Shown here piece by piece: positions 37,239 to 47,684 of a stretch of 64,000 nt of DNA. Origin of the DNA: Chrysoporthe austroafricana. Lineage: Eukaryota; Ascomycota; Sordariomycetes; Diaporthales; Cryphonectriaceae. The position numbers and the translations under genes are program-made. Positions within the stretch are counted from its first letter, which is position 1; each line of letters begins with the position of its first letter. The stretch spans positions 3,603,583 through 3,667,582 of the forward strand of contig JYIP02000002.1 of assembly GCA_001051155.2 (NCBI GenBank), given 5' to 3'. A model generated the notes under the pieces. It was not told the DNA's origin. It saw nothing but the letters and a program-made list of their open reading frames with translations, and ran no database searches.

Positions 37239-38359
37239 TTACATCCACGGGACTCCTCCCGGCTCGGAGGATGCGATAGTGACACTCACCTTCAGACTTC
37301 TGAGCATGATCTCTAAAGCCGACAAGATCGCAGACAGGGCATTGATCTGCTCTCGCAGACTCTCTTTGACCTTCTTACTCCAAGTCTTCGCAAACTGTCT
37401 CAGCAAGAGCGCGAGGTCTTTGTTTGCGCGCTGCATCTGGGCGTGCAGAAGGTCGATGGCGTGCTTCAGCTCCTGGATCTCCTGTTGCCTAGCCAGATCC
37501 GCAGCCTGAACCTGGCTTTCGACAGCCCGAATCGAGTCGACGATCATACTAGTCCCGTCCGACTGCCGTTGAGAGATCTCTGTGACCTGGTTCTGAACCA
37601 TGTGGAGGGTGTTGACAATCCGAGCCGTTCCGTCCGTTTGCTGCCGGCCGAGCTGGGCGAAATGATGCTCTTGGTTCTCAACAACGACACTTCGGGTCTC
37701 TTCATGTTCCGCGACGATACTCGAGGTATGAGCGCGTATTTCGACGAGATGTGCTGTTTGAGCTGCGAGGCTGCCTTCGATATGATTATGCTGCTGCATG
37801 ATGCCGTCTGCGATCGACTTGAGCCTATCGTCGAGGCCCCTGTACGCCTCTGAGTGTCTGAATGACACAGCTTCCAGTTGCAGCCTTGGCAGCGACATTA
37901 GAACAGAGCGCTGCGAGCAATCGCTGGGAGCACGCAGGGCATTTACCTCAAGTCCACACAGATCCGAAGATTCAGTTCATCTCGAATACCCGAAAGCCTG
38001 CTCTCGATGCTCGAGATCTCCTGCTTCTTCCAAGTATGCCTTAGAGCCTGCTTGAAACTCGACCATTTCCCTCGCCTGCCGTCGCCCTTCACCTTGGCTA
38101 TGCCGGCGAGGAGCTCCTTGCACACGTCGCCGCATCTGCCGCAGAGCGCGACCAGCTCGGGACTCTGTTCATCTTCATTGACAGCAAGCCTTTCTCTCAG
38201 GTTCAGCAGGTCTCTCGTTGCCAGTTCGGCGTCAGCATCTTCCACAGGCATTCCATCGAGCGATTTATACACCTCGATGGTTATTGAGATCAGGCTCTGC
38301 GCGACATCGACGAATTGCAGCACATTGCCGACGAGCGATATCACTGTGAGCGGGTCCAT
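37239..38359 (-). CDS. Protein with fungal STAND/NLR N-terminal domain and coiled coil, no NACHT; 2 or 3 exons
   Basis: Exon 1 is 38359-37947 and exon 2 is 37884-37239, with a 62-nt intron (GTAAAT donor, TTCTAATG branch, AAG acceptor), giving about 352 aa. Residues 1-135 (MDPLTVISLVGNVLQFVDVA ... YKSLDGMPVEDADAELA ... CKELLAGI ... ALRHTWKKQEISSIESRL) match the helical N-terminal domain found on many fungal NACHT/WD or NACHT/ankyrin receptors. The rest is predicted to be helical and coiled-coil-like (EEHEETRSVV-type heptads, RQQEIQELKHAIDLLHAQM) and contains no Walker A, so no NTPase. The 3' end is unsure. A good GTGAGT donor occurs just after LRSLK, 32 nt before the stop, and downstream a frame ending in YQGIVVGGDDDDF (stop at 37060) looks like a genuine C terminus but needs a different junction. 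By family a role in allorecognition or innate immunity is conceivable, not shown. Confidence 0.65.
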
Positions 38360-38470
38360 CATGCCATAGCAGATGGCGTCGTCACAGAGGCTACTGTGAA
38401 CAGGCACAAGACCACGCAAGAGCAAGTCGAGCCTGCGAGGTGCAGCGTTGATGGGCGTTTGAGAGGTCAA

Positions 38471-39210
38471 CTGTCGGCTTACGAGGGGGGCTTATGCGTG
38501 CCGCCCGCTCCGCCACGACTACGGAGGACTCCACCAATGACTACCTCAGGTACTATTAGTACCCAGTCAAGGCAACCCACAAGGCAAACCCCCGTGACCA
38601 CGTACCCCTAAAATGTTTCCAGAAAGCGTACATGTACATAACATGGTATAGAAACGCGGAAAATCCATCAGCGTTCCGAACAAGAACATGAAGTTAGCCT
38701 TGTGTGGTGCGAGGTCCCATCCGGGATCGTCTTCTCGTTGGCCCAAGGGCTGCGGATCGTAGTCACTCCTCACTATTCGAATACGAGTATGCTCTTCGTT
38801 TGGCGCTTCACGCTCGGAACCTCTTATTCTCACCGAATGCGTATGATTGAGTGTAATTCACGGTAGTTTTTTAGGTTATTATGTTGAGTGACTGCTTAGG
38901 ATTGGTCGGATTTTGGGTCGACATGGTGGTCTGAGGCCGTACGTCGGCGAAGGCTGTATCCCCCTCGAACAGCAGTGCCCACCAGTGAGCACCTTGAAGA
39001 ATAGATAGATCTTATCCTTTCGGAGTCGCAGATCAGCAGTAATTTACGAAATAGACTATGTGATACTGAGCGAAGCAAGGTGTTACCCATGCTGTTAGCC
39101 TTTATATTAAACCTTCATCGTAATGTTGAAACCATGTCTGCATAGAGGGTTCGGCTACAAATCAGCGCTGGGGTGAATTGGCGATAGTAACTAGCGCGCC
39201 AGGAGGGTGT
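38471..39210. other. Intergenic stretch
   Basis: About 740 bp between the STAND-like gene and the pseudogene. It is AT-richer than the flanking genes, with no supported ORF. It should contain the promoter of the minus-strand STAND-like gene (just right of 38359). Confidence 0.5.
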
Positions 39211-40002
39211 TCATGACAATGTTAGCCACATGCATTTCCCTCCTAGTCCCCGCACCCGCCAAGAAAACAAACAGAAAAGGAAGGTGTCGCAAGATTTAAA
39301 AAGTGATCCATCAGTCCAAGGAGTAGATTTCGACTTGTTGACCACACGACTGCGCCCTTGCATATTGTCAAAGCTCTTCAGAACCGCATCTGCCCTGATA
39401 TCTTCGATGCCAGAGGGCATAGCCTAGCCTGCCTCCCTCCAGGCATCATACGACGATGGGCTTGCATCCAAAGCATCTGCCGACGTTGCCATGGCCTTCA
39501 GATAGGCCAACACCTCATACACGGCCCTTGCGATATGCCCTCCTTTCAAATTCCAAGTTATTTCGGACCAGAGCCCGCCCTCCAGGCAATTGCCCTTGAC
39601 AAGGGTCATAATAAACCGGATGTGGTAGTCCTCCGGGGTCCACTCGCTCTTGAGTGGATGGTAAGCGATGTACTTGGCCCTCTTAGATCCGATGGCATGT
39701 TCGGCCTGCGTTGTGACCAGTTTTTTGTCCGCTTAGGGGGCAGACGGGTTATGCGCGAGGAGGTCCTGACGGAACTCATGCCACGAGCCCTGGACGAGAG
39801 GGCCATTGATCCATGCGCGGAAGTCCTCGCTAGTTTCGAGAGGCAGCAACTCGAGGAGGAGGCTTTCGTGCTGAGGTGCAAAAGGTGATTGTCGTGGGAT
39901 GCCCAGGATGGGTACGGATGGCCCGCCAGGCCCGCGAGACTTAGCCATTTCAGTGGTGGCTGGGAGAGAATGACGAGAGTTGCCACCGCCCATGGGTATC
40001 AT
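39211..40002 (-). pseudogene. Decayed hypothetical gene with two in-frame stop codons
   Basis: On the minus strand a single frame from an ATG at 40002 to a TAG/TGA-type end at 39211 (264 codons) is interrupted only by TAA near 39735 and TAG near 39426. The protein reads sensibly across both: ...DFRAWINGPLVQGSWHEF..., then ...KYIAYHPLKSEWTPEDYHIRF..., then ...GLWSEITWNLKGGHIARAVY..., then ...GIEDIRADAVLKSFDNMQG. Restoring a single C-to-T change would turn both stops into Gln codons (CAA, CAG), each in CpA context, the pattern left by repeat-induced point mutation, but two sites are too few to prove it. I do not recognise the family. The opposite strand has an uninterrupted 176-codon frame (39358-39888), whose composition looks like an antisense shadow. 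A short intron removing either stop is not obvious. Confidence 0.45.
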
Positions 40003-41055
40003 CTTGTTCTAAGACTACTATTCCTTCCGAAGAAGCATAGATAGACCCGCAGAGAGATAAATTTTAGCCTGACATCAGGATAGGAAGCAGGAGCATGAGA
40101 GGGATGTGATGAAAGGGCTATAGCATCAATTTGCCGGCCTTGAGAGGTCGCCTGGTGCATGCGCGGCCCGCTGCGTTTCCCACTTGGGCAATGTCTTACT
40201 ATGGATTTGCCTTGCAGCTAGCTGCTGCAGCCACCAGACAAGGGCAATGTAGGTAGGGTCAATTGGACTCGTTCAGGGATAAAGGCATTGTGTAGACCAG
40301 GGGTGGCGTCGGGTCTGACTGCAGTTGGTGAATTCTTTGGCTTGCGCCCTAGAATTGATTTCCATCAGTACTGGTGAGTGAGTGGCGGGGTTCAAGCTGG
40401 GAGCATATATAAAGCCGTATAATTGATCAATTGACGAAGCCTTTGGATGGAACGGAGACACAACTATGGGCTGTCACCTCTATCATGAGCAAATGGTGCG
40501 AATAAGTAATGAGGTGAAGATATGGAGGTGGGGCGGCAGCACTCCCTCCGACGCGCGTGGTGTGCTAAAGGGCTCATCTAGCTTAGTCATCACTGGCCCT
40601 TCACCTGTTCTGTTCACTGAAGAAGCACCTCACATTCAAGATTCACGCAATTCAAAGAGCAACCGGAAGTCACTTCAGAACTCGTCTCTCACACGCTCAT
40701 TTACAATTCTCAATCTCAAAAACCATCCACCAAAAACATCATCCCTTCAGTCTCTGCAATTAAATAATCATCAGCCAGAGGCTTGTTGGAATGAGTTCTC
40801 GAAAAAGTCAGCCCTTCTTTTGTTGAGATTTCTCATCCAACAGGAAACCTTCCAGACTCTCAGGCCATATCAATCAGTACCAACGGTAGGTCCTTCCCTC
40901 GTCAACGCCAGCTACAACTTGATTATCATCGCACATGGACTTGGATTCCGTCTGTCTCTGTCAAGCTGTCATCCATCTCCACAAACAATTTGGAACTGGC
41001 CCACGACCCATCCAGTCTATCCCTGAATAGCCGAGCGTGCTGCTAACCCGGCATC
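40003..41055. other. Upstream region and probable long leader of the BTB-bromodomain gene
   Basis: About 1 kb without a supported gene. A good TATA element lies at 40406-40413, about 640 bp before the first plausible ATG at 41056. The part after it is CA/TC-rich with little G, typical of a fungal 5' leader. It contains an open frame (40466-41026) starting with an ATG, which I read as leader sequence with upstream ATGs and not a gene. Confidence 0.5.
40406..40413 (+). promoter_or_regulatory. TATA box candidate (TATATAAA)
   Basis: A perfect TATATAAA in GGAGCATATATAAAGCC, upstream of the BTB-bromodomain gene and in its orientation. If it is used, the transcript would have a leader of about 600 nt. 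No experimental start site is known. Confidence 0.4.
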
Positions 41056-42717
41056 ATGACGCCTAGACATACGATTACGGACTCGACGACAATGAGTTTT
41101 GAACCCCCCTTCCAGATCGCACCGTATGCAGAGGCTGCTTCTGTAGACTCCTCAGTGCCTTCTGTAGAGGCTGTTGGTGCAGATCCACCGGCGCCTTCTG
41201 CAGAGGCTGTCTGTGCAGACTCTTCAGCGCCTCCTGCCGAGGCTGTTGATGCAGATTCTTCAGCGCCTCCTACAGAGGCTGTCTATGCAGATTCTTCAGC
41301 GCCTCCTACAGAGGCTATCGGTGCAGACGCTTCAGCGCCTCCTAAAGAGGCTGTTTGTGCAGACTCTACAGCCCCTTCAGCCCCTTCAGCGGAGGAGACA
41401 TCAGCTCAGACCACTGCGCCAGTAGCAGCCACGGCAAAGGATGCAAGCCCTGTACCCTTCTCGTGGCTCGAGCCTCACACTATGTTCGTTGTCGTCTTGG
41501 TCGGTCCTGAAGAGGTGCCTTTTGGCATTCAAAAGGATTTTCTCTGCGCTAAGTCAGCCTACTACCGCAAGCACTTTGCGACCTTGGGAGATGATACTAT
41601 AGAATCGATCGTCAAACTCCCCGACACTCCTCTTGAGGTCTTTGGCTTCGCCCAGCATTTCATGTATACAGGTATCGTATTCCCGAACGACGCACCGGTA
41701 CCGTCGTATGAAGTCTTGGTGGGTGTTTGGAAGCTAGGCTACGACCTAGGAATCGAGGGCCTTTGTGACCAAACACTCGAGGCCATGATGGATGTTCGAC
41801 AGGCGACGGAGCGCATACCCGCTGCTCCACTGCTAGTGCAGGTGTGGAAGGATACCCCCGAGGGGTCTTCTATCAGAAAGCTTCTCCTCGAGTGGGCTGC
41901 CGAGTACGTCCGATCATCCGAGGCCAATGCCGAATTCGCCAAGTCTCTGCCCCAAGAGGTCCTCAGCGAGCTGGTGCTCGCCATGAGCAGGCCGGATACG
42001 TCGCCCCTCGTTCAAATTGGTGATGGCAGCCCTGTCGCCTTCGCGCAGGCCCAGCATCAACGGAAGGTGGTGCATTACCTTGACCAAGAAGAGGAAGAGG
42101 AGCCCGACCTAACTTATATGTCCGCAAAGAAGCCACGCCGCTCTGATCTCTATCCCAACGGATCAGTCTCTAAGGCTACTGCTAGAAAGACCAAAACCCC
42201 ACTGTCAGTTGCAAAGGCTGCTCGTCGTCGATCCAACCCCGGTGCGAACGGCGAGCAGCAAGAGTTCACGACTGAGCAGAAGTTACTGTTCTGCCAGGAT
42301 CTTCTGGCCCGCATGCTCTCAGGACCAGGTGAGTCACCCTGCCATTATGCATTTTATGTTGTAAGTTCTCAGCAACGGGATGGAGCTAATCAGATACTCT
42401 TAGGATTCTGGACCCGCCTAGTCGGCCCCTTCAAAGACCCAGTGGATCCCCTTGTCGACAATGTTCCCGACTACTTCGAGAAGATCTCGAGGCCTATGGA
42501 CCTGACCACCATGAAGGGGAAGATGGATCGAAACGAGTACAACAGCGATGAGGAGTTTCTTGCCGACATGACCCAGATATTCACCAATTGCAAGACTTAC
42601 TGGAAGCCTACCGATACCATCTGGGCTCACTGCGAGAAACTCGAGAAGACCTTTATGGACAAATACTCACAGATGAACAAATGGCTCGCAAAGATGGATG
42701 GAAGTGAAGAGCATTAG
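41056..42717 (+). CDS. BTB-bromodomain protein with N-terminal 12-residue repeats, 2 exons
   Basis: Exon 1 is 41056-42328 and exon 2 is 42404-42717, 528 aa. The 75-nt intron (GTGAGT ... GAGCTAATC ... CTTAG) is a multiple of three and stop-free, so the genomic frame reads through it; splicing is preferred because it restores GPGFWTRLVGPF at the start of the bromodomain. Residues 26-109 are about seven copies of an EAV-x-ADSSAPP-x repeat. A BTB/POZ-like domain follows (about 140-250: FLCAKSAYYRKHF, VKLPDTPLEVFGFAQHFMYTGIV), then a linker with a basic stretch (KKPRRSD, KAARRRS: possible NLS) and a C-terminal bromodomain (about 425-520: DNVPDYFEKISRPMDLTTM, FTNCKTYWKPTDTIW). The position of the acetyl-lysine-contacting Asn (usually Y-N-K-P) is Trp here. 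It is probably a nuclear chromatin-associated protein; the ligand is unknown. An ATG at 41092 is an alternative start. Confidence 0.88.
   Translation: MTPRHTITDSTTMSFEPPFQIAPYAEAASVDSSVPSVEAVGADPPAPSAEAVCADSSAPPAEAVDADSSAPPTEAVYADSSAPPTEAIGADASAPPKEAVCADSTAPSAPSAEETSAQTTAPVAATAKDASPVPFSWLEPHTMFVVVLVGPEEVPFGIQKDFLCAKSAYYRKHFATLGDDTIESIVKLPDTPLEVFGFAQHFMYTGIVFPNDAPVPSYEVLVGVWKLGYDLGIEGLCDQTLEAMMDVRQATERIPAAPLLVQVWKDTPEGSSIRKLLLEWAAEYVRSSEANAEFAKSLPQEVLSELVLAMSRPDTSPLVQIGDGSPVAFAQAQHQRKVVHYLDQEEEEEPDLTYMSAKKPRRSDLYPNGSVSKATARKTKTPLSVAKAARRRSNPGANGEQQEFTTEQKLLFCQDLLARMLSGPGESPCHYAFYVVSSQQRDGANQILLGFWTRLVGPFKDPVDPLVDNVPDYFEKISRPMDLTTMKGKMDRNEYNSDEEFLADMTQIFTNCKTYWKPTDTIWAHCEKLEKTFMDKYSQMNKWLAKMDGSEEH
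41131..41382 (+). repeat. 36-bp coding tandem repeat (7 copies)
   Basis: About seven copies of a 36-bp unit within the BTB-bromodomain gene, encoding the 12-residue motif E-A-V-x-A-D-S-S-A-P-P-x. The copies differ by a few substitutions each, with the first most divergent. All keep the reading frame. Copy number is likely to vary between strains. Confidence 0.9.
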
Positions 42718-42864
42718 GGGCTTTCACCACCAGCTCCTGAACATCTTACACCTAGTGAGACAACAGATGGTAATCCCTCCTCCACCGCGATCAGTCAGCC
42801 GAGGCCCACCATACGGGGCGATAGGAACCTTGTCCACCCAGGTTCAAAGCTTTCCATAGGCCAT

Positions 42865-43329
42865 ATGACGAACATCGCACAGATCTCACCACACTCCCGG
42901 CATTCAAGATATTCTGACTACGACGACTCAGGATCTTACAATCCCACGCATCCCCGGGGTATTCTCCCGCAGCCTTTGGTATCAGAAGCTCTTCGGTATA
43001 GTGATAATAGGTACAGGGAAGATAGAGATGAACATGGATTGATGTCCCCGAACTCAGCTGGCGGCTGCGAGCGGAGGCACGCTGATACCAAGGAGGACCT
43101 ACGTATCACGCCTCCGGAAGCAGATGACACCAGTGACTATACACCCGCCGGAAAGAGGGAGGATCCTCGTATCACGCCTTCTGGCTCAGATGATGACAAC
43201 AACTATATAATCCCCGAAGGGGAGAAGGTTCCACGAGGCCTCTCGCGAGCGGCAACCCCTCGTCGTTTGACGCGCTGTCTTGCGAAGACCATCGGCCTGA
43301 AGCCACGAATCAGATTGGCGAAGGACTAG
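42865..43329 (+). CDS. Possible small hydrophilic protein, 154 aa
   Basis: An ATG-started frame of 154 codons about 150 bp after the BTB-bromodomain gene on the same strand. It is very rich in Asp, Arg, Ser, Tyr and Pro. Two adjacent related segments occur, TKEDLRITPPEADDTSDYTP and KREDPRITPSGSDDDNNYI, so the frame contains an internal duplication that is preserved as protein, which argues mildly for coding. The C terminus is basic (RRLTRCLAKTIGLKPRIRLAKD). There are no membrane segments or known domains. It could also be 3' UTR of the upstream gene read by chance. Confidence 0.3.
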   Translation: MTNIAQISPHSRHSRYSDYDDSGSYNPTHPRGILPQPLVSEALRYSDNRYREDRDEHGLMSPNSAGGCERRHADTKEDLRITPPEADDTSDYTPAGKREDPRITPSGSDDDNNYIIPEGEKVPRGLSRAATPRRLTRCLAKTIGLKPRIRLAKD

Positions 43330-45593
43330 AAGTCCGACGATATCTGGTTCACTCAACCGGACGAAGGTGCATGCAACAGGTGCATTTCTTAGCAGATGCA
43401 GAATTGATGCGAACTGATATTTAAGCGGTGATTCCCGGTGATACTGGGCCCTGGCGGGAACACGATTGTGTTCTTTCGAATTCGTTCCTCTCTTCATTTG
43501 TAATTGGGCGTGTCATGTATGATAGTGATGCAGTGCCAGAGCCGCACGGACGTGGTCTTGTTCGTTCACAGTGATTGTGTATCCTCTGTGGAGGTCCAAC
43601 TTACCGATAATAACGTAATGCATAGAAATATAAATCCCAGCCTCGCACTTGATGAGTTGCCACCACTGTGCCATCTCGGAGGGAGGTGGGCATCCTATCT
43701 ACGACTCTAATGAGCTTGATTCAAGACCATCGGTCGAGAGAGCACCGATGCCCACTTTCCGGCCACCTTTAGTCCGAGATCCTGAGTCGGTTTCACCTCT
43801 GTGCTGTGCATTAGTCCACCGCGCCACGAGGAAGCAACATGAAACCCAGTGCCTGCTAGTAACCCACGAGAAGGTGCGCCAGAGATGTCACGCGTATACC
43901 TAACGATGATGGCCTAGCCAGTTCAATCCCTGTATGTGATGATGCCACCGAGCCTCAACCTTCCCTTCCACGGCTAGGCTTGCCCCGGCATAAACCAGAT
44001 GGGTACGGGTTGTTTCTGGGCCTCTCAGTCTACTGTGGCACAGACATGGAGTAAGACGGCACTGATATCATGGTTGGTAGGCCTGTTCGTGCAGTGGCAG
44101 ACCATACTCCGAAGGACGTAGTCGGCCCCCTGCCTGAATGAGCCGCATGCCACGACGCTTTCTCCTCAATCTTCTTTTCGAAGCCCGGCGGACTTGGCAG
44201 TAGAGTCAATAACTCGAGTCTCCCCGAAAAGAGGCCGTGGGCGCCAAGCTCAGTGGGACCATGAAAGCGAATTGACTTTAGCGGTGATGGGTCGAGTTTG
44301 CAGGCGGTCCCTGGGCCATGACTGATTGGGATGGTTACCCCGTGGGGTGTTGCTGGGTACCCCAGAGCAGGCGTGGGGCACCCGAGTCTGGACCACCTGG
44401 GGTGATCCGAGGAAGTGGATACGCTCAAAATAGCGTCCCGTGGCCAGCCCAAGCTCACGGCTCAGAGACAGGTTAAGGCTGGTAGCAGACAAACATGTGG
44501 CCACGAGTAGTGGAAAACTTGGGATCCTGTATGCTCTCCAGTCTACTCTCCCCTTACATAAGATACGAATCGCTAGATCAGTAGTCAGCGAATTCTCAGT
44601 GTTGTATATGGAGCCTCCATCTCCTTCGTCTGATGTATTGCCCGCCACGGCCCCGCGGGCTTGCCCTGTCGCCCGATCCTTCTCAGATCACCGCACAGAG
44701 AATCCCGACGAAGGGGTGTTATATTCGACGTGATGCTCTCAAGCCAACAAAAGACTAGATTCCACTGAGGCCCCGGGCGGCGCGGTTTGCGATAACACAC
44801 CATCGACTTTGAACAATTAGATCGCATCTAAATCGCGCCACGTTCAGCCCTTCATCTCACGAGATGCCTGGCTCCGGCCGAGGAGTCATGAGTCGCATAG
44901 TGAACAGCCATCGTGATATCTATCGCTCAAATCTGCGGTGGTTTCCCCAGATCTCGGGCCTCCACACACGCCTCGGCGCTAGCCAAGCAGCACAACCCGG
45001 GGCCCCATGGACGTTGGCAGTCCCTATAGCCTTCATCGAAGAAACAAGTGCAGCGTCTAGCCCGCATGACCAGGTCTGTCGCCCTGCCCGACGACGCGCT
45101 AAAGAGGAGCTGAGGCAGTGGGAGGGTCCCAGAGGGCCGGTACCTCCATACCCCTGCGAACGGCGATGGGGCGCAACATCTGTGCGCTGTGGTCATTGCA
45201 ACCCAAAGAAGCTTAGTTTCGACGCTGTAAGATACCCTGTTGAGTAATTAAGATAGAATTAGGCTTAGACTAGCGGTGTCCACGCTGGAGCGTAGCCTGC
45301 TGCCAAGATACATGGAACGGTGGATAATCGTTTTACGGCTGCATGGCCGCTCACAGACGACGTTATCGTGGATCTCGACAAGGTCTGTGAGGTAGCAATA
45401 CAGAAGCGAAGATAGCAGAGGCTCGCCCCTGCGGAAGAATATATAAGACCTCATGTATGGGCCCCTCGAGAAGTGATCGACATGGCCTCACCATCACCGC
45501 CCTTACCACCGTCAACTCATCTTTTCCCAGGCCTCGGCCTTTGCCTCTCAAGTCAAGCCTCAGCCTCATTGTCTCTAGAGCAGGACTTCCAAG
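43330..45593. other. Intergenic region before the MFS gene
   Basis: About 2.3 kb with short ORFs only. None shows a domain or good splice structure; the 127-codon frame at 44864-45247 is Arg/Pro-rich and unconvincing. The right end holds the promoter of the sugar transporter gene, including a TATA element. Confidence 0.5.
45440..45446 (+). promoter_or_regulatory. TATA box candidate of the MFS sugar transporter gene
   Basis: TATATAA lies 148 bp upstream of the ATG at 45594, in GAAGAATATATAAGACC, and is followed by a pyrimidine-rich leader. Its position and orientation suit a core promoter. A CTGGAG hexamer fitting the CreA consensus SYGGRG lies near 45283, but this motif is too degenerate to claim regulation. 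Confidence 0.5.
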
Positions 45594-47208
45594 ATGTTCG
45601 GCAGGAACGAGGAACCAACTCCTCAGGAGATCTATGAGCAACGGCAGCCATCCAACGCCGAAGTCAACACCCACCGCAAGAATGTCTCGAACCGCGGATT
45701 GACAGGGGCCTCCGCCCTCACCGTCAAGCAATCCATTGTTCCAATCACCCTCGTCACAATCCTCTTTTTCCTTTGGGGTTTCGCCTACGGGTAAGTCTAT
45801 GCCATACTTCTTCCGAAGTCTAGAGCTATAGATTAAGGCATGATACTGACTTCATTGCTATAGCCTTCTAGATGTCTTGAACGCCAAGTTCCAAACCGCA
45901 CTCAACATCACAGCCGCCAAGGCGGGCGGTAAGCTTCTCAACCGCCCCTATCATCAAGTCCAGCGGCTGATCTTGCTTTAAACAGGCCTACAAGCCGCCT
46001 ACTTCGGCGCATACCTTATCGGCCCTCCTACATACTCTGGCTGGTTGGTTCGCAAGTTTGGCTACAGATGGACCTTCATCGCCGGGCTGTGCATTTACGG
46101 TGTCGGTGCTCTGATGTTCTGGCCCTCGGCAGTCAAGAGGTCATTCGGCGGGTTCTGTGGGAGTCTCTTTATCGTGGGCAGTGGCTTGAGCACCCTCGAG
46201 ACCTCTGCAAACCCTTTCATCGCGACCTGCGGTCCGCCGCGCCTGTCCGAGTTCCGCTTGGAGCTGTCGCAGTCCTTCCAGGCCATCGGCTCAGTCATGG
46301 CGCCACTGTTGGCATCCCGCGTCTTCTTCAGCAACACAGAGCCCAACGATATCTCCAAGGTCCAGTGGACCTACCTCGGCATCGCAGCTTTCGTCTTCCT
46401 GCTCGCCGTGGTGTTCTTCTTCTCGCCCATCCCGGAGGTCACGGATGCCGACATGGAGTTGCAGGCCGAGCAGTCCGCCGGGCTGACTGGATATTCCGAT
46501 AGGCCCATGAGCAAGCAGTACAAGCTGTGGTTCGGCGTGGCCGCCCAGTTCTGTTACGTTGGAGCGCAGGTCGGAGTCGCCGCCAACTTCATCAACTACA
46601 GCGTCGAGTCGGCCGGCCTTACTTCTGCGCAGGCTAGCGACCGATACGCCATCGCACAGGGCCTGTTTGCTATCGGCCGATTTGCCGCGGCCGGCTTGAT
46701 GATGATCGTCAAGCCACGTCTCGTGCTGATGGTGTTCATGTCGGCCATCATGGTCTTTATCGCCCTGTCCATCGGCATCTACGGCGAGGCTGGCATCGCC
46801 TTCCTCAGCCTCGTGCTCTTCTTCGAGTCTTGCGTCTTCCCGACCATCTTCACGCTGTCCATCCGCGGTCTGGGACGGCACACGAAGCGCGGCAGCTCGT
46901 TCATCGTGGCGGCCGTCTCGGGCGGCGCGCTCTTCCCCTCGCTCACGGGCCTGGTGGCGGATAACAAGGGTTACCACATTGGCATGTGCGTGCCTCTGAT
47001 AGGCTTCTTTGTGTCATTCGTGTATCCCATCTTCCTCAACACGGTGTATAAGAAGGAGCTTGACGGGTTCCGCGAGTCCAAGATCGGATACAAGGATGAG
47101 CAGGGTGGCACCATCGGTGATCCAACTCACGATGCTCGCAAGCAAGGCCAGATTCTTGTTGAGAGCAGCGAGAAGGTGACCTACACGACGGAGCACCGAG
47201 AGGCATGA
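45594..47208 (+). CDS. MFS sugar transporter, FucP/fucose-glucose-galactose permease family, 3 exons
   Basis: Exons 45594-45790, 45864-45928 and 45986-47208 give 494 aa. Introns are 73 and 57 nt with GTAAGT and GTAAGC donors. The first transmembrane segment spans exons 1 and 2 (PITLVTILFFLWGFAYGLLDVLNAKFQTAL), where the short second exon supplies the DVLN-x-K-F motif characteristic of the FucP family of proton-sugar symporters. Then come AAYFGAYLIGPP, the loop RKFGYRW, ETSANPFI, a long central loop after helix 6, and about six more hydrophobic helices, ending with a hydrophilic tail. It is predicted to be a plasma-membrane proton-coupled importer of L-fucose or a similar monosaccharide. The exact sugar cannot be read from sequence. 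Confidence 0.92.
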
Positions 47209-47684
47209 GAAAGACCGCCATGTTTTCCATTTGCATAGACTTGTTTCTCAGCTGAGCTGGGGTTGTAGCAAGTTTGATGAGGAATATCTCCCCTATGGAC
47301 TGGGAGTGGATAGTACGACGTCTGTATATACGCCTGAATCGTAAATATAAAATCAGATGATACTTACTGCCCTCGCCCTCGTCTCTTTGCGCTCATGACG
47401 TGAGTCTCAGGACTGCTTTCTTGAGGACGACATTGAAGTCCGATTCAGGAAGAGGATCCAGGTTCCCCGGACAGCCCACAGCGGCTCAACCCGCTAGCAA
47501 ATCCTTGACAGAGGTTCTTATCGGCGCTATCGAGCCTATGCTGGATGCCTGACCGCCCGGCAGAAATTTACTGAATTGAAAGGCCCCTCAAAAAAATGAT
47601 TGGATTTCTGCCGCCGACTTTCACTTGAGCCCAACTTTTGCCAATCTTTGGTCTGCGACATCGTATTAATCCCCCTCCACCCAC

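Noticed and set aside
39358..39888. Open 176-codon plus-strand frame
   Set aside because: It lies antisense to the minus-strand frame whose amino-acid content looks more like protein; the plus frame is rich in Arg/Cys/His runs typical of shadow frames and has no domain.
40466..41026. 186-codon plus-strand frame
   Set aside because: Low-complexity Ser/Leu/Asn-rich translation of what looks like a 5' leader; no domain and no conserved features.
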